Notes: generated from the sequence alone by a model not told the origin. Numbered from the stretch's first letter, positions 1 to 6,969 are shown. The stretch is 10,408 nt of DNA from Prevotella sp. (GCA_017430675.1 JAFRMM010000228.1:1-10408), one strand, 5' to 3'. Numbers and translations: made by a program.

Positions 1-77
1 AACTTTCCTTCGTCGAAGCCGAAGATGATGCAGTCAACAGACAGCCAGACTTTGGAATGATCGTTATAGAATGTCAT
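1..77 (-). CDS. araR: NUDIX-domain transcriptional regulator, AraR-like (N-terminal 25 codons only)
   Basis: The reverse strand opens with ATG nine bases after the stop codon of the symporter gene and stays open to the window edge, giving 25 residues that begin MTFYNDHSKVW and contain the core VDCIIFGFDEG at 14-24. That core, with a short polar lead-in, is typical of the first strand of the NUDIX domain in Bacteroidetes NUDIX/winged-helix proteins of the NrtR family. In Bacteroides thetaiotaomicron the family member AraR (BT0354) is an L-arabinose-responsive repressor encoded next to a sodium/sugar symporter and an aldose 1-epimerase, the same order as here. The NUDIX signature and the winged helix lie outside the window, so an ordinary NUDIX hydrolase cannot be excluded from these residues alone; the AraR call rests on context. 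The short gap implies co-transcription with the symporter, hence autoregulation. There is no Shine-Dalgarno sequence. Confidence 0.7.
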   Translation of the reverse strand, partial: MTFYNDHSKVWLSVDCIIFGFDEGK

Positions 78-86
78 ATTCTATGC

Positions 87-1832
87 TTACCAGAAGTAAT
101 AATAGAAGCAACTGACGAGACCGACGACAGCCAGTGTGCCGACAATATCCCATACGCCCCAACTCTCACGGATGCTCTTCTTGAACTCAGGGGTAAAGGT
201 GATAGCCTCGACCTGCTCTTTCGAAGGTGCGGGCGTAAAGCAACTTACTGCCACCATCAGGATAATGATGAACACCAGCAGCCAGCACTCGAAGATGAGC
301 CAGTTGGTCTGCCAGAACCAAGAAGTTGCATCCCAGAAGGCACCGTCCATGGCAGCCTTTCCTGAATCGGTGATGACATTGGTGATCAGACGAACCATAC
401 CGATAAGGAAACCACCGATAAGACCCCATTCACCAGCCTTCGGGGTGATTTTCTTCGAGAATATACCGAGGGTGAACACAGCCACCATAGCAGGAGCAAT
501 CAGCGACTGAATATCCTGCAGGTAAGAATAGAGGTTACCCATGTTCATCATGATAGGCATCCAGGCCAAGCCGAGCAGCACTACCACCACAGTAGCCGTA
601 CGGCCAACAAAGACATAGTGAGCCTCGGACATACCCTTCTTCATGGGCTTGTAGAAGTCTTCAGTAAAGAGAGTGGCGCAACTGTTGAAGAATGCGGCCA
701 GCGATGCTACGAGAGCACATACGAAACCGATGGTTACAATACCCTTGATACCAGCAGGCAGGATGTTCTTCACCATCATGGCGAAAGCACCGTCCGTCGA
801 TTCGTGGTTGGTGATATCCATCTCAATGCCGCTACCAGTCTTCAGTGAGAGGGCATAGGCAATCATACCTGGGATGAGGAACATAAAGCAGGGGAGGAGT
901 TTGAAGAAACCTGCAGCAATGGTACCACGACGAGCACGGGCCATCACGACCTTATTGTCCTCACCCGGCACCTGACCGAGTACACGTTGCACGATGTGCT
1001 GGTCAGTACACCAGTACCAGAAGCCAATGATCGAGGCACCAAGGAACACCACATAACCAGGGAACTGTGGATACATGGGATCACCCGGGTCCGTATGGAA
1101 CATATGGGTAGTTCCGTAGCCATCGTGTGCAGCATTACAAGCAGCCATCATAGCCGACCATCCCTGAGTGATGCTACCGTCACCAAGGGCGGAGAGACCA
1201 AGGAAGAGCACGAGGAACGAACCGATAATCAAAATAGGTGTCTGAATAGATGAGAGCGTCATCACACCCTTCATACCACCGAAGACGGTAAACACAGCGG
1301 TGATGGCAATCAGACCGATAGCACCATACCAGAAAGGTATGCCAAGCAGATACTTGAAGAAAATACCGCCCGTGAAGGCTGTCACACTGACCTTTGTCAG
1401 CACGTAGGCTACGAGGGTGATGATCGATAGCCACGAACCCGTGCGTTGGGTGTAGCGGAACTTCAGGAAGTCGGGCATGGTGATGATCTTGCCCATCTTG
1501 TTGATCAGCAACTGATAGAAAGGTACAAAGAGCCAGCCGAGGATGAGGATCATCCAACCCTGCATCTCCCAATGGGCCATGCCTACACCATCCTTCGCAC
1601 CAGTACCAGCGAGACCTACGAGGTGCTCAGAACCGATGTTAGCGGCAAAGATGGCCATACCGATTACATACCAAGGCTCACCCTTACCGAAGAGATAAGC
1701 CGAAGAGTCTTCGCCCTGCTGGGCTTTCTTGTCTTTCCAGATGGCGTACCATACGGCAGCCACCACTCCTAAAAGGCCGACGATGAGTACTACCCAGTCG
1801 AGCCAGATGAATTCATGCGAACTCCAATTCAT
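87..1832 (-). CDS. Sodium/solute symporter (SSS family), probable L-arabinose or hexose importer
   Basis: An inner-membrane sodium-coupled sugar symporter of 581 residues, a normal length for SGLT-like members of the SSS (SLC5) family. Family features seen: FAANIGSEHLVGLAGTGA at 62-79 (broken helix TM1 of the LeuT fold, carrying sodium and sugar ligands), GGMKGVMTLSSIQ at 185-197 (SSS signature 1 region), GFWYWCTDQHIVQRVL at 270-285 (signature 2), and SLAAFFNSCATLFTEDFY at 377-394 (helix contributing the Na2 site). Hydrophobic segments run along the whole chain, from about 12-32 to a last one at 562-580, fitting about 14 helices. It follows the lipoprotein mutarotase by 31 bases and precedes the NUDIX regulator by 9, so it sits in their operon. 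Substrate cannot be read from sequence; L-arabinose is favoured because of the AraR-type neighbour, with galactose or glucose as alternatives. No signal peptide is needed. No Shine-Dalgarno motif is seen. Confidence 0.93.
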   Translation of the reverse strand: MNWSSHEFIWLDWVVLIVGLLGVVAAVWYAIWKDKKAQQGEDSSAYLFGKGEPWYVIGMAIFAANIGSEHLVGLAGTGAKDGVGMAHWEMQGWMILILGWLFVPFYQLLINKMGKIITMPDFLKFRYTQRTGSWLSIITLVAYVLTKVSVTAFTGGIFFKYLLGIPFWYGAIGLIAITAVFTVFGGMKGVMTLSSIQTPILIIGSFLVLFLGLSALGDGSITQGWSAMMAACNAAHDGYGTTHMFHTDPGDPMYPQFPGYVVFLGASIIGFWYWCTDQHIVQRVLGQVPGEDNKVVMARARRGTIAAGFFKLLPCFMFLIPGMIAYALSLKTGSGIEMDITNHESTDGAFAMMVKNILPAGIKGIVTIGFVCALVASLAAFFNSCATLFTEDFYKPMKKGMSEAHYVFVGRTATVVVVLLGLAWMPIMMNMGNLYSYLQDIQSLIAPAMVAVFTLGIFSKKITPKAGEWGLIGGFLIGMVRLITNVITDSGKAAMDGAFWDATSWFWQTNWLIFECWLLVFIIILMVAVSCFTPAPSKEQVEAITFTPEFKKSIRESWGVWDIVGTLAVVGLVSCFYYYFW

Positions 1833-1863
1833 TGTCTTAATATTTTTATTAATGTGTTAGTAA

Positions 1864-3042
1864 TTATTTCACTGAGAACTTGTAAGCAGCGTGGCTGTAG
1901 TATTTCTCACCAGGATTGAGCGTCGGTTGTACCCAATCGGCTTTGTTGGGTGAGTCTGGATATTTCTGACTCTCCAGACAAACGCTGACGTGCTGGGGGT
2001 AGGGACCATGCTTATGCTGAATATTAGGCTCATTGCCAACACCCTGGAAGTTGCCGCTATAGACCTGTACGCCTGGCTCGTTGGTGTACATCTCCATAAA
2101 GATACCCGTCTTGGGGGAATAGAGACTGGCGCAAACCTGCGTATCGTCGCCCTGACCGTCCTTATAGGTGTTCAGACACCAGTTGTGGTCGTAGCCGCCA
2201 GCATTCTGGATCTGATCGAACTCTGACTTGATACTGTCACCAATGGCATGGGGCGTACGGAAGTCCATAGGAGTACCTTCTACAGACTTAATCTCGCCTG
2301 TCGGGATATAGAGTTTATCGCTGGGCGTGAAGTTGTCGGCATTTACGTATAACACCATATCATAGCCGGGTTGCGTGAAGTCACCACTCAGGTTGTAATA
2401 GTTGTGGTTGGTCTGGTTGATGATGGTCGGCTTATCCGTCTCAGCCTCCCAAGTAATGTCGAGAGTGTTGTCTGCCGTTACCTTATAGGTGGTCACTGCC
2501 ATCACTTTGCCAGGGAAGCCGTTCTCTCCGTCCTTGGCTACGATGGTGAGTTTGAGAATAGAGTCACCGATCTGCTCGGCATCATATACCTGATGCATCC
2601 AACCAGAGTTACCACCACCATGGAGACAGTTAGGACCGTCATTCTTCTTCAGTTGAATTGTGTCCTCACCGAGGATAAACCTTCCATCCTTGATACGATT
2701 GGCGTAGCGGCCTACGCTTGAACCGTAGTCTGTGGGGGAGTTGAGAGTGTCGGCATACTGGGCAATGTTGTCAAAGCCAAGAACAACATCCGTCAGTTGT
2801 CCGTCTTTGTCAGGAACACACAGGGATACCACACGACCACCGTAATTGGTGATGCAGACCTCCATGCCATTTGCGTTTTTCAGTGTGTAAAGTTTTACGG
2901 GCTTCGACTGGATGGTAGTGTCAAACTTGGCTGGGTCAAGACCTGATTCCGTCAACTGCGGGGCCTGTTGGCCGCCAGCACAAGCAGTGAGCATCAGCGC
3001 AGCAACGCCGAGGCCGAAAAAAGTACTCTTCAATGCTTTCAT
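1864..3042 (-). CDS. Aldose 1-epimerase (mutarotase), exported lipoprotein
   Basis: A galactose-mutarotase-family enzyme of 392 residues that interconverts alpha and beta anomers of aldoses. The N-terminus is a lipoprotein signal: basic start MKALK, hydrophobic core at 7-17, and lipobox LTAC with the lipidated cysteine at 21. The mature part begins CAGGQQ with no acidic cluster after the cysteine, so a periplasm-facing rather than surface-exposed anchor is more likely. The mutarotase domain covers about 45-392 and shows GRYANRI at 111-117, LHGG at 140-143, the TNHNYYNLSG block with catalytic base His213, the sugar-binding Asp285 in YDHNW, and catalytic acid Glu357 in CLESQ. It is the first gene of the operon that continues into the sodium symporter, 31 bases downstream. 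Its likely job is to equilibrate the anomer that the symporter takes up. The arabinose locus of Bacteroides has the same lipoprotein epimerase. Substrate is inferred from context. Confidence 0.94.
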   Translation of the reverse strand: MKALKSTFFGLGVAALMLTACAGGQQAPQLTESGLDPAKFDTTIQSKPVKLYTLKNANGMEVCITNYGGRVVSLCVPDKDGQLTDVVLGFDNIAQYADTLNSPTDYGSSVGRYANRIKDGRFILGEDTIQLKKNDGPNCLHGGGNSGWMHQVYDAEQIGDSILKLTIVAKDGENGFPGKVMAVTTYKVTADNTLDITWEAETDKPTIINQTNHNYYNLSGDFTQPGYDMVLYVNADNFTPSDKLYIPTGEIKSVEGTPMDFRTPHAIGDSIKSEFDQIQNAGGYDHNWCLNTYKDGQGDDTQVCASLYSPKTGIFMEMYTNEPGVQVYSGNFQGVGNEPNIQHKHGPYPQHVSVCLESQKYPDSPNKADWVQPTLNPGEKYYSHAAYKFSVK

Positions 3043-3089
3043 TTTTAATTGCTTTAAGTTTGTTATTATGTTATTAATCTCAATTTGGG

Positions 3090-3101
3090 TGTAAAATTAC
3101 A
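3090..3101. promoter_or_regulatory. Candidate operator palindrome over the -7 element of the mutarotase-symporter-regulator operon
   Basis: The sequence TGTAA-AA-TTACA is a perfect 12-base palindrome, 48 bases upstream of the mutarotase start codon. It covers the whole candidate -7 box at 3092-3099, which is where a repressor would block polymerase. Because an AraR-type repressor is encoded at the end of this operon, it is a natural candidate site for it. I do not know the published AraR operator well enough to match it, and a 12-base AT-rich palindrome can occur by chance. Confidence 0.4.
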
Positions 3102-3123
3102 ATTATTTTTCATAAGTTGCAAG
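3092..3123 (-). promoter_or_regulatory. Candidate Bacteroidetes promoter for the mutarotase-symporter-regulator operon
   Basis: Read on the minus strand, CTTG (3123-3120) and TAATTTTA (3099-3092) are separated by 20 bases. They match the Bacteroidetes -33 TTTG box in 3 of 4 positions and the -7 TAnnTTTG box with one mismatch. Transcription would start near 3085, leaving a leader of about 43 bases. The site lies directly after the terminator of the galactose operon, as expected for an independent transcription unit. It was found by eye; no start site has been mapped. Confidence 0.45.
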
Positions 3124-3133
3124 TAATAAGAAT

Positions 3134-3173
3134 AAAAAAAACGTGGTAAAGTGTAATTTTTACACCTTACCAC
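3134..3173 (-). terminator. Intrinsic terminator of the galM-transporter-galK operon
   Basis: On the minus strand GTGGTAAGGTGTAA (3173-3160) pairs with TTACACTTTACCAC (3156-3143) across a three-base loop. All 14 positions pair, one of them as G-U. The stem is followed by GT and then T residues, with an unbroken T run at 3141-3134. The hairpin starts 50 bases after the galK stop codon, so it closes the galactose operon and separates it from the next promoter. The plus strand has no comparable T run after the stem, so it acts in one direction. Confidence 0.88.
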
Positions 3174-3181
3174 TATTATTT

Positions 3182-3218
3182 AACCTTTATAAACACTAAA
3201 AACGTGTTTATGTCGGTT
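3182..3218 (-). other. Stem-loop between galK stop and terminator
   Basis: ATAAACAC (3189-3196) and GTGTTTAT (3204-3211) form a perfect 8-base inverted repeat with a 7-base loop. AACC (3182-3185) and GGTT (3215-3218) extend it across a symmetric 3x3 internal loop. It begins 6 bases after the galK stop codon and lies just upstream of the terminator hairpin. It has no T tract of its own on the minus strand. It may protect the 3' end of the mRNA or act as an accessory hairpin; the low GC content makes the stem modest in strength. Confidence 0.45.
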
Positions 3219-3223
3219 TAGAG

Positions 3224-4387
3224 TTAGCAAATCTTACGTGAACCGTCGCCTATAACTACATCATAGACCTTAGGCTCATGACCATACTTTTCATTAAACT
3301 TCTTCTTTGCATCAGCAATGAAATTCTTATAGAGATCATTGCGGACGAGGTTGATGGTACAACCGCCGAAACCACCGCCCATGATACGTGAACCTGTTAC
3401 GCCATTTTCCTTGGCAATGTCGTTCAGGAAATCGAGTTCCTCACATGATACTTCGTAATCTTTCGACAGTCCTTCATGAGTCTGGTACATCAGTTCACCA
3501 ACCTTCTCGTAGTCACCTTCGTTGAGGGCATCACAGACAGCCAGCACACGGTCTTTCTCGCCCAATACGAACTTGGCGCGCTTGTAGTCTTCTTCACCAA
3601 CCTCAGCCCGAACCTCGTCAAGTTGCTCCCAAGTGCAGTCGCGCAGGGTCTCAAACTTACCCTCTGGATGCTTGGCAGCAATATGCTTCACTACGTTCTC
3701 GCAAGAGTTGCGGCGGTCGTTGTAAGGGGAACCTGCCAACTGGTGTTTCACTACGGAGTCGAGTAATACAAGACGATAGCCGTCGGGCTTGAAAGGGAAG
3801 TACTCAAACTCACGGCTGCGGCAGTCAAGACGCATCAGACAGCCAGCCTTGCCAAAGACAGAGGCAAACTGATCCATGATACCGCAGTTCACACCACAGT
3901 AGTTATGCTCCGTAGCCTGACCAGCCAACACCATATCCCACTGGGAAACCTTGTTCTCGCCAAAAATATCATTCAGCCCACAGGCGAAGCAACTCTCCAT
4001 AGCGGCAGACGACGACATACCTGCACCAAGAGGAACATCACCAGCAAAGGCAATATTAAAACCTTTAACTGGAACTCCTAATTTCTTCATTTCCAAAGAA
4101 ATACCATAAATATATCGGGCCCATGAGGCTCGGGGGCCATTAGGATCGGAGAGTTTGAAATCCACACGATCCTTCAAATCAATGGCGTAAGCCATCACGG
4201 TATCCTCAGTACCATTGGCACGCATTTCGGCCATCACTCCTTTGTCAACAGCACCAGGGAACACAAAACCGCCATTATAGTCGGTGTGTTCACCAATGAG
4301 ATTAATACGTCCTGGTGAAGCATATATGTTACCCGTCTGACCATCAAAATGCTTAATAAAGCGGCTTCTTACAAATTCAATATCCAT
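3224..4387 (-). CDS. galK: Galactokinase
   Basis: A cytoplasmic GHMP-family kinase that phosphorylates alpha-D-galactose with ATP to galactose 1-phosphate, the first committed Leloir step. It has 387 residues, close to the usual length of bacterial GalK. The galactokinase signature GRINLIGEHTDYNGG at 26-40 contains the catalytic-site Arg27 and the sugar-binding Glu33, His34 and Asp36. The GHMP ATP-binding motif PLGAGMSSSAAME is at 119-131. The catalytic base Asp172 lies in NCGIMDQFAS, and GSRIMGGGFGGCT at 332-344 is GHMP motif 3. It follows the MFS transporter gene by 23 bases and is the last gene before the terminator. No galT or galE is in the window, so the following steps are encoded elsewhere. 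All key residues are present, so it should be active. Confidence 0.97.
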   Translation of the reverse strand: MDIEFVRSRFIKHFDGQTGNIYASPGRINLIGEHTDYNGGFVFPGAVDKGVMAEMRANGTEDTVMAYAIDLKDRVDFKLSDPNGPRASWARYIYGISLEMKKLGVPVKGFNIAFAGDVPLGAGMSSSAAMESCFACGLNDIFGENKVSQWDMVLAGQATEHNYCGVNCGIMDQFASVFGKAGCLMRLDCRSREFEYFPFKPDGYRLVLLDSVVKHQLAGSPYNDRRNSCENVVKHIAAKHPEGKFETLRDCTWEQLDEVRAEVGEEDYKRAKFVLGEKDRVLAVCDALNEGDYEKVGELMYQTHEGLSKDYEVSCEELDFLNDIAKENGVTGSRIMGGGFGGCTINLVRNDLYKNFIADAKKKFNEKYGHEPKVYDVVIGDGSRKIC

Positions 4388-4410
4388 AATTATATTATTA
4401 ATAAGGTGTA

Positions 4411-5688
4411 TTAATCAACAGGAATATCTTTGTTTACATTTTTACAACCGATAAGTGCATAGAACAAAATGTAAGCCAACATAGCAATCACAAGCCAATA
4501 ACTGAAAATTGGGCCGGATACATTAGCGATGGCTTCCTGGATCAGCGGCATAATACCGCCACCAACTACCATTGTCATAAAGATTCCTGATGCTGCTTCA
4601 GTATATTTTCCAAGACCTTCAACAGAAAGGTTGAAAATGCCACCCCACATAATGGATGTACAAAGGCCACATGCTGGAATGAGGAATGCCTTGGCAGGAA
4701 CATCATGACCATTGAACCCAATAGTAACACTCTCGGGCATAAATATAGCGATAATAAGTAATAGTATGGCTACCGAACTAACAGCCGTCAACTGTAGTTT
4801 GGTTGATACTTTTCCAGAAATGGCACTTGAACATGCTCTACCAACCATCATCAGAAGCCAGTAGGCAGCAGCAAGTGTTCCTCCAATAGCGGCTGCACCC
4901 TCGAAGGGCAGGTCTGTTACATAGAAATTCAATTCCATGGGGATACCTATCTCAATACCCACATAGAAAAAAATAGCAATGACACCTAATACACAATGTC
5001 GAAAAGCCAATGGACTGCGCTCGTATTTAGGAGACTCCTTACCAAGCGTTGGCTCGGGAATGCTAACGCGACTGATTATCAGGAAAGAGATGGCGAATAC
5101 AGCCATACCGATGAAAAGCAAGGGAGCGACGTCACCCATGCTTGTATCCTTGGTAACGGTACCAACAAGAATACCTGCGAGAAGCGGAGTCAGCGTACCA
5201 GTCAGCGAATTCAATGTGCCACCGACTTGAATCAACTGGTTTCCCTTATTGCCACCACCACCGAGCAGGTTTAGCATCGGGTTCACAACGGTATTCAGCA
5301 TACATACACAGAAACCGCAGATGAAGGCACCTAAGAGATAGATAATCAGATTGAGGGCCACGGGAATGCTGTCGTAAGTGAACACATACGTTCCTGCTCC
5401 AACAAGACTTGATAAATACTGTAGAGCCAGACCTACGATACCAACGATGAGGGCAATCAGGGCAGTCTTCTTGTAGCCGTACTTCGTCAGCATCTTACCG
5501 GCAGGAATACCCATAAAGAGGTAGGCTGCAAAGTTCATCAGGTTACCCCATGCTTTTGCAAAAGGATACTCAAATCCCCAGATGTTGCCGAAAGGCGCGC
5601 CCATGTTGGTAACGAAACTGATCATCGCGAAGATGAAACACATCGTGATGATAGCAATTAATTTGCCATTGTTCTTTGTTTCAGTCAT
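4411..5688 (-). CDS. MFS sugar transporter, FucP/GluP-like (glucose/galactose type)
   Basis: A 12-helix inner-membrane sugar importer of 425 residues in the major facilitator superfamily. Hydrophobic segments begin at about residue 10 and recur to 416. Family features seen: the MFS inter-helix motif GKMLTKYGYKK at 64-74, NPMLNLLGG at 136-144 followed by QVGGTLNSL at 154-162 (FucP-family counterpart of the NP...NSL block), VGIEIGIP at 243-250, GRACSSAISGK at 283-293, and EGLGKYTEAASGIFMTMVVGGGIMPL at 357-382 (the family's helix 10-11 region). It sits between galM and galK, as I recall for the B. thetaiotaomicron glucose/galactose transporter, so galactose is the most likely substrate. The start codon lies 18 bases after a strong inverted repeat. 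Its 3' half is AT-rich: 4441-4500 and 4741-4800 each hold 21 G+C in 60. Transport is probably proton-driven, by family analogy. Confidence 0.9.
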   Translation of the reverse strand: MTETKNNGKLIAIITMCFIFAMISFVTNMGAPFGNIWGFEYPFAKAWGNLMNFAAYLFMGIPAGKMLTKYGYKKTALIALIVGIVGLALQYLSSLVGAGTYVFTYDSIPVALNLIIYLLGAFICGFCVCMLNTVVNPMLNLLGGGGNKGNQLIQVGGTLNSLTGTLTPLLAGILVGTVTKDTSMGDVAPLLFIGMAVFAISFLIISRVSIPEPTLGKESPKYERSPLAFRHCVLGVIAIFFYVGIEIGIPMELNFYVTDLPFEGAAAIGGTLAAAYWLLMMVGRACSSAISGKVSTKLQLTAVSSVAILLLIIAIFMPESVTIGFNGHDVPAKAFLIPACGLCTSIMWGGIFNLSVEGLGKYTEAASGIFMTMVVGGGIMPLIQEAIANVSGPIFSYWLVIAMLAYILFYALIGCKNVNKDIPVD

Positions 5689-5706
5689 ATTATTTTTACT
5701 TTTGAA

Positions 5707-5737
5707 TCGCTATAGCGCCAGGAAAGCGCTATAGCGA
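5707..5737. repeat. Perfect inverted repeat (hairpin or tandem palindrome) between galM and the sugar transporter gene
   Basis: TCGCTATAGCGC (5707-5718) and GCGCTATAGCGA (5726-5737) are perfect reverse complements around a seven-base loop. Each arm also contains the self-complementary decamer CGCTATAGCG, so the element is equally two copies of one palindrome spaced 19 bases apart. As RNA it would fold into a stable GC-rich hairpin ending 18 bases before the transporter start codon. On the minus strand the stem is followed by TTCAAAAG, not a T run, so it is not a standard intrinsic terminator. It could be an mRNA-processing or stability element, a translation modulator, a tandem operator, or a short dispersed repeat. 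Confidence 0.7.
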
Positions 5738-5765
5738 ATACGGGTTATTGATTTTAAAATGTCTG

Positions 5766-6857
5766 TTATTCCACAACACCGAAGCGATAGATGGTCTTGT
5801 GCTTATATGTCTGACCTGGGCGCAGTACGACACTGGGGAAGTACGGACGGTTTGGTGTATCCGGGAAGTGCTGGGTCTCAAGACAGAAGGCGGAGCGATA
5901 GGGGAATGTGCAGCCGTTGGCACCCTTGTACCCGCTGGCGTAGTTTGCCGTATAGAGTTGCATGCCAGGTTCGGTGGTGTAGCACTCCAGGGTGCGCCCA
6001 CTCTTGGGCTCGGTGATTCTGGCAGCAAAACTCAGTTCGCCTTCCTCGTGCTTATTGAGCACATAGTTGTGGTCATAGCCCTTACCGAATTTGATCTGCT
6101 CATGGTCGGAATTGATATCCTGTCCGAAGGACTTCGGCGTACGGAAATCAAACGGTGTGCCCTCTACTTTGAGGATCTCACCAGTAGGAATGGCCGTTGC
6201 ATCGGTAGGGAGATAGAAGTCCGCGTTGATTTCGCAAATCTGGTCTTCAATCGTCGGAGTGGGGTCGGCTGTGCCAGCCAGAGAGAAGAAGGCGTGATGC
6301 GTCAGGTTCACGATAGTCTTCTTGTTGGTGGTGGCCATGTACTCGATCACCAGTTCGTTGAGATCAGTGAATGTGAACTCTACGGTCACGTCAAGTTCAC
6401 CCGTATAGCCTTCTTCTCCGTATGAGGAGATACGATGCAGGGCCAGAGAGCGGGGTCCCATCTGACGGGCATCCCACACCTTGGCGTTAAATCCAACGGC
6501 ACCACCATGCAGGTGGTTAGGACCGTCGTTGAGAGCCAACTGGTAATCCTTACCGTTCAGCGTGAACTGACCTTTGCAGATGCGGTTGCCCCAACGGCCT
6601 ATCAGGGTAGAAAGGTAGGGCTCTGCACCACTGGTGAGTTGCTTGATGCTACCATGTCCCTGAATGACGTTAGCCACTTTGCCATCCTTGTCGGGAACCA
6701 TAATAGCACAAATGGCACCGCCATAATTGGAGATTGCCACTTCATAACCCTTACGGTTTCTCAGGATGTACAAGTCTGTCTTTTTCCCATTAATAGTGGT
6801 CTGAAAGTCTTCTCTCTTCAGACCACACAGATTCGCAGTTTCAGTTGTGTTCGCCAT
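5766..6857 (-). CDS. galM: Aldose 1-epimerase (mutarotase), cytoplasmic
   Basis: A galactose mutarotase of 363 residues that converts beta-D-galactose to the alpha anomer used by galactokinase. There is no signal peptide (MANTTETANLCGLKRED), so unlike the lipoprotein paralogue at 1864-3042 it acts in the cytoplasm. Family residues seen: IGRWGNRI at 86-93, LHGG at 116-119, the catalytic base His188 in NLTHHAFFSLAG, sugar-binding Asp262 in YDHNY, and catalytic acid Glu327 in CLETQ. The usual Asn before the catalytic His is replaced by His187. It is the first gene of the galM / transporter / galK operon, with a promoter candidate about 41 bases upstream; the transporter gene starts 77 bases after its stop, a gap holding a strong inverted repeat. 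The ATG at 6857 is chosen because it is the first in frame and lies at a suitable distance from that promoter. Confidence 0.95.
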   Translation of the reverse strand: MANTTETANLCGLKREDFQTTINGKKTDLYILRNRKGYEVAISNYGGAICAIMVPDKDGKVANVIQGHGSIKQLTSGAEPYLSTLIGRWGNRICKGQFTLNGKDYQLALNDGPNHLHGGAVGFNAKVWDARQMGPRSLALHRISSYGEEGYTGELDVTVEFTFTDLNELVIEYMATTNKKTIVNLTHHAFFSLAGTADPTPTIEDQICEINADFYLPTDATAIPTGEILKVEGTPFDFRTPKSFGQDINSDHEQIKFGKGYDHNYVLNKHEEGELSFAARITEPKSGRTLECYTTEPGMQLYTANYASGYKGANGCTFPYRSAFCLETQHFPDTPNRPYFPSVVLRPGQTYKHKTIYRFGVVE

Positions 6858-6897
6858 ATTAAATAATGTTTTAAGTTATGGATTCTTGTATTTTCTG

Positions 6898-6929
6898 CAA
6901 AGGAACAGAAAAAAATCCAAACGGACGAA
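6898..6929 (-). promoter_or_regulatory. Candidate Bacteroidetes promoter for the galactose operon
   Basis: On the minus strand TTCCTTTG (6905-6898), followed by CA, resembles the Bacteroidetes -7 box TAnnTTTG with one mismatch. TTCG (6929-6926) lies 20 bases upstream and matches the -33 TTTG box in 3 of 4 positions. Transcription would start near 6891, giving a leader of about 34 bases to the galM start codon. The unit begins within the 112-base gap after folC, which contains nothing else I can name and no convincing folC terminator beyond a short T run at 6967-6962. Confidence 0.5.
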
Positions 6930-6969
6930 TGAAACAACGAAAAAAATGTTTCGGATATATTAAAAAACG

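Noticed and set aside
1837..1852. Inverted repeat TTAATA-TTTT-TATTAA just upstream of the symporter start codon
   Set aside because: It is made only of A and T in an AT-rich leader typical of Bacteroidetes start regions, so chance pairing is likely and the stem would be weak.
5707..5737. Intrinsic terminator between galM and the sugar transporter gene
   Set aside because: The hairpin is strong, but no T run follows it on the minus strand, and the gene downstream belongs functionally to the same operon.
5748..6425. Plus-strand open frame of 225 codons opposite galM
   Set aside because: It lies entirely opposite a gene with clear catalytic motifs, has no recognisable domain, and is rich in residues expected from reading a coding strand backwards.
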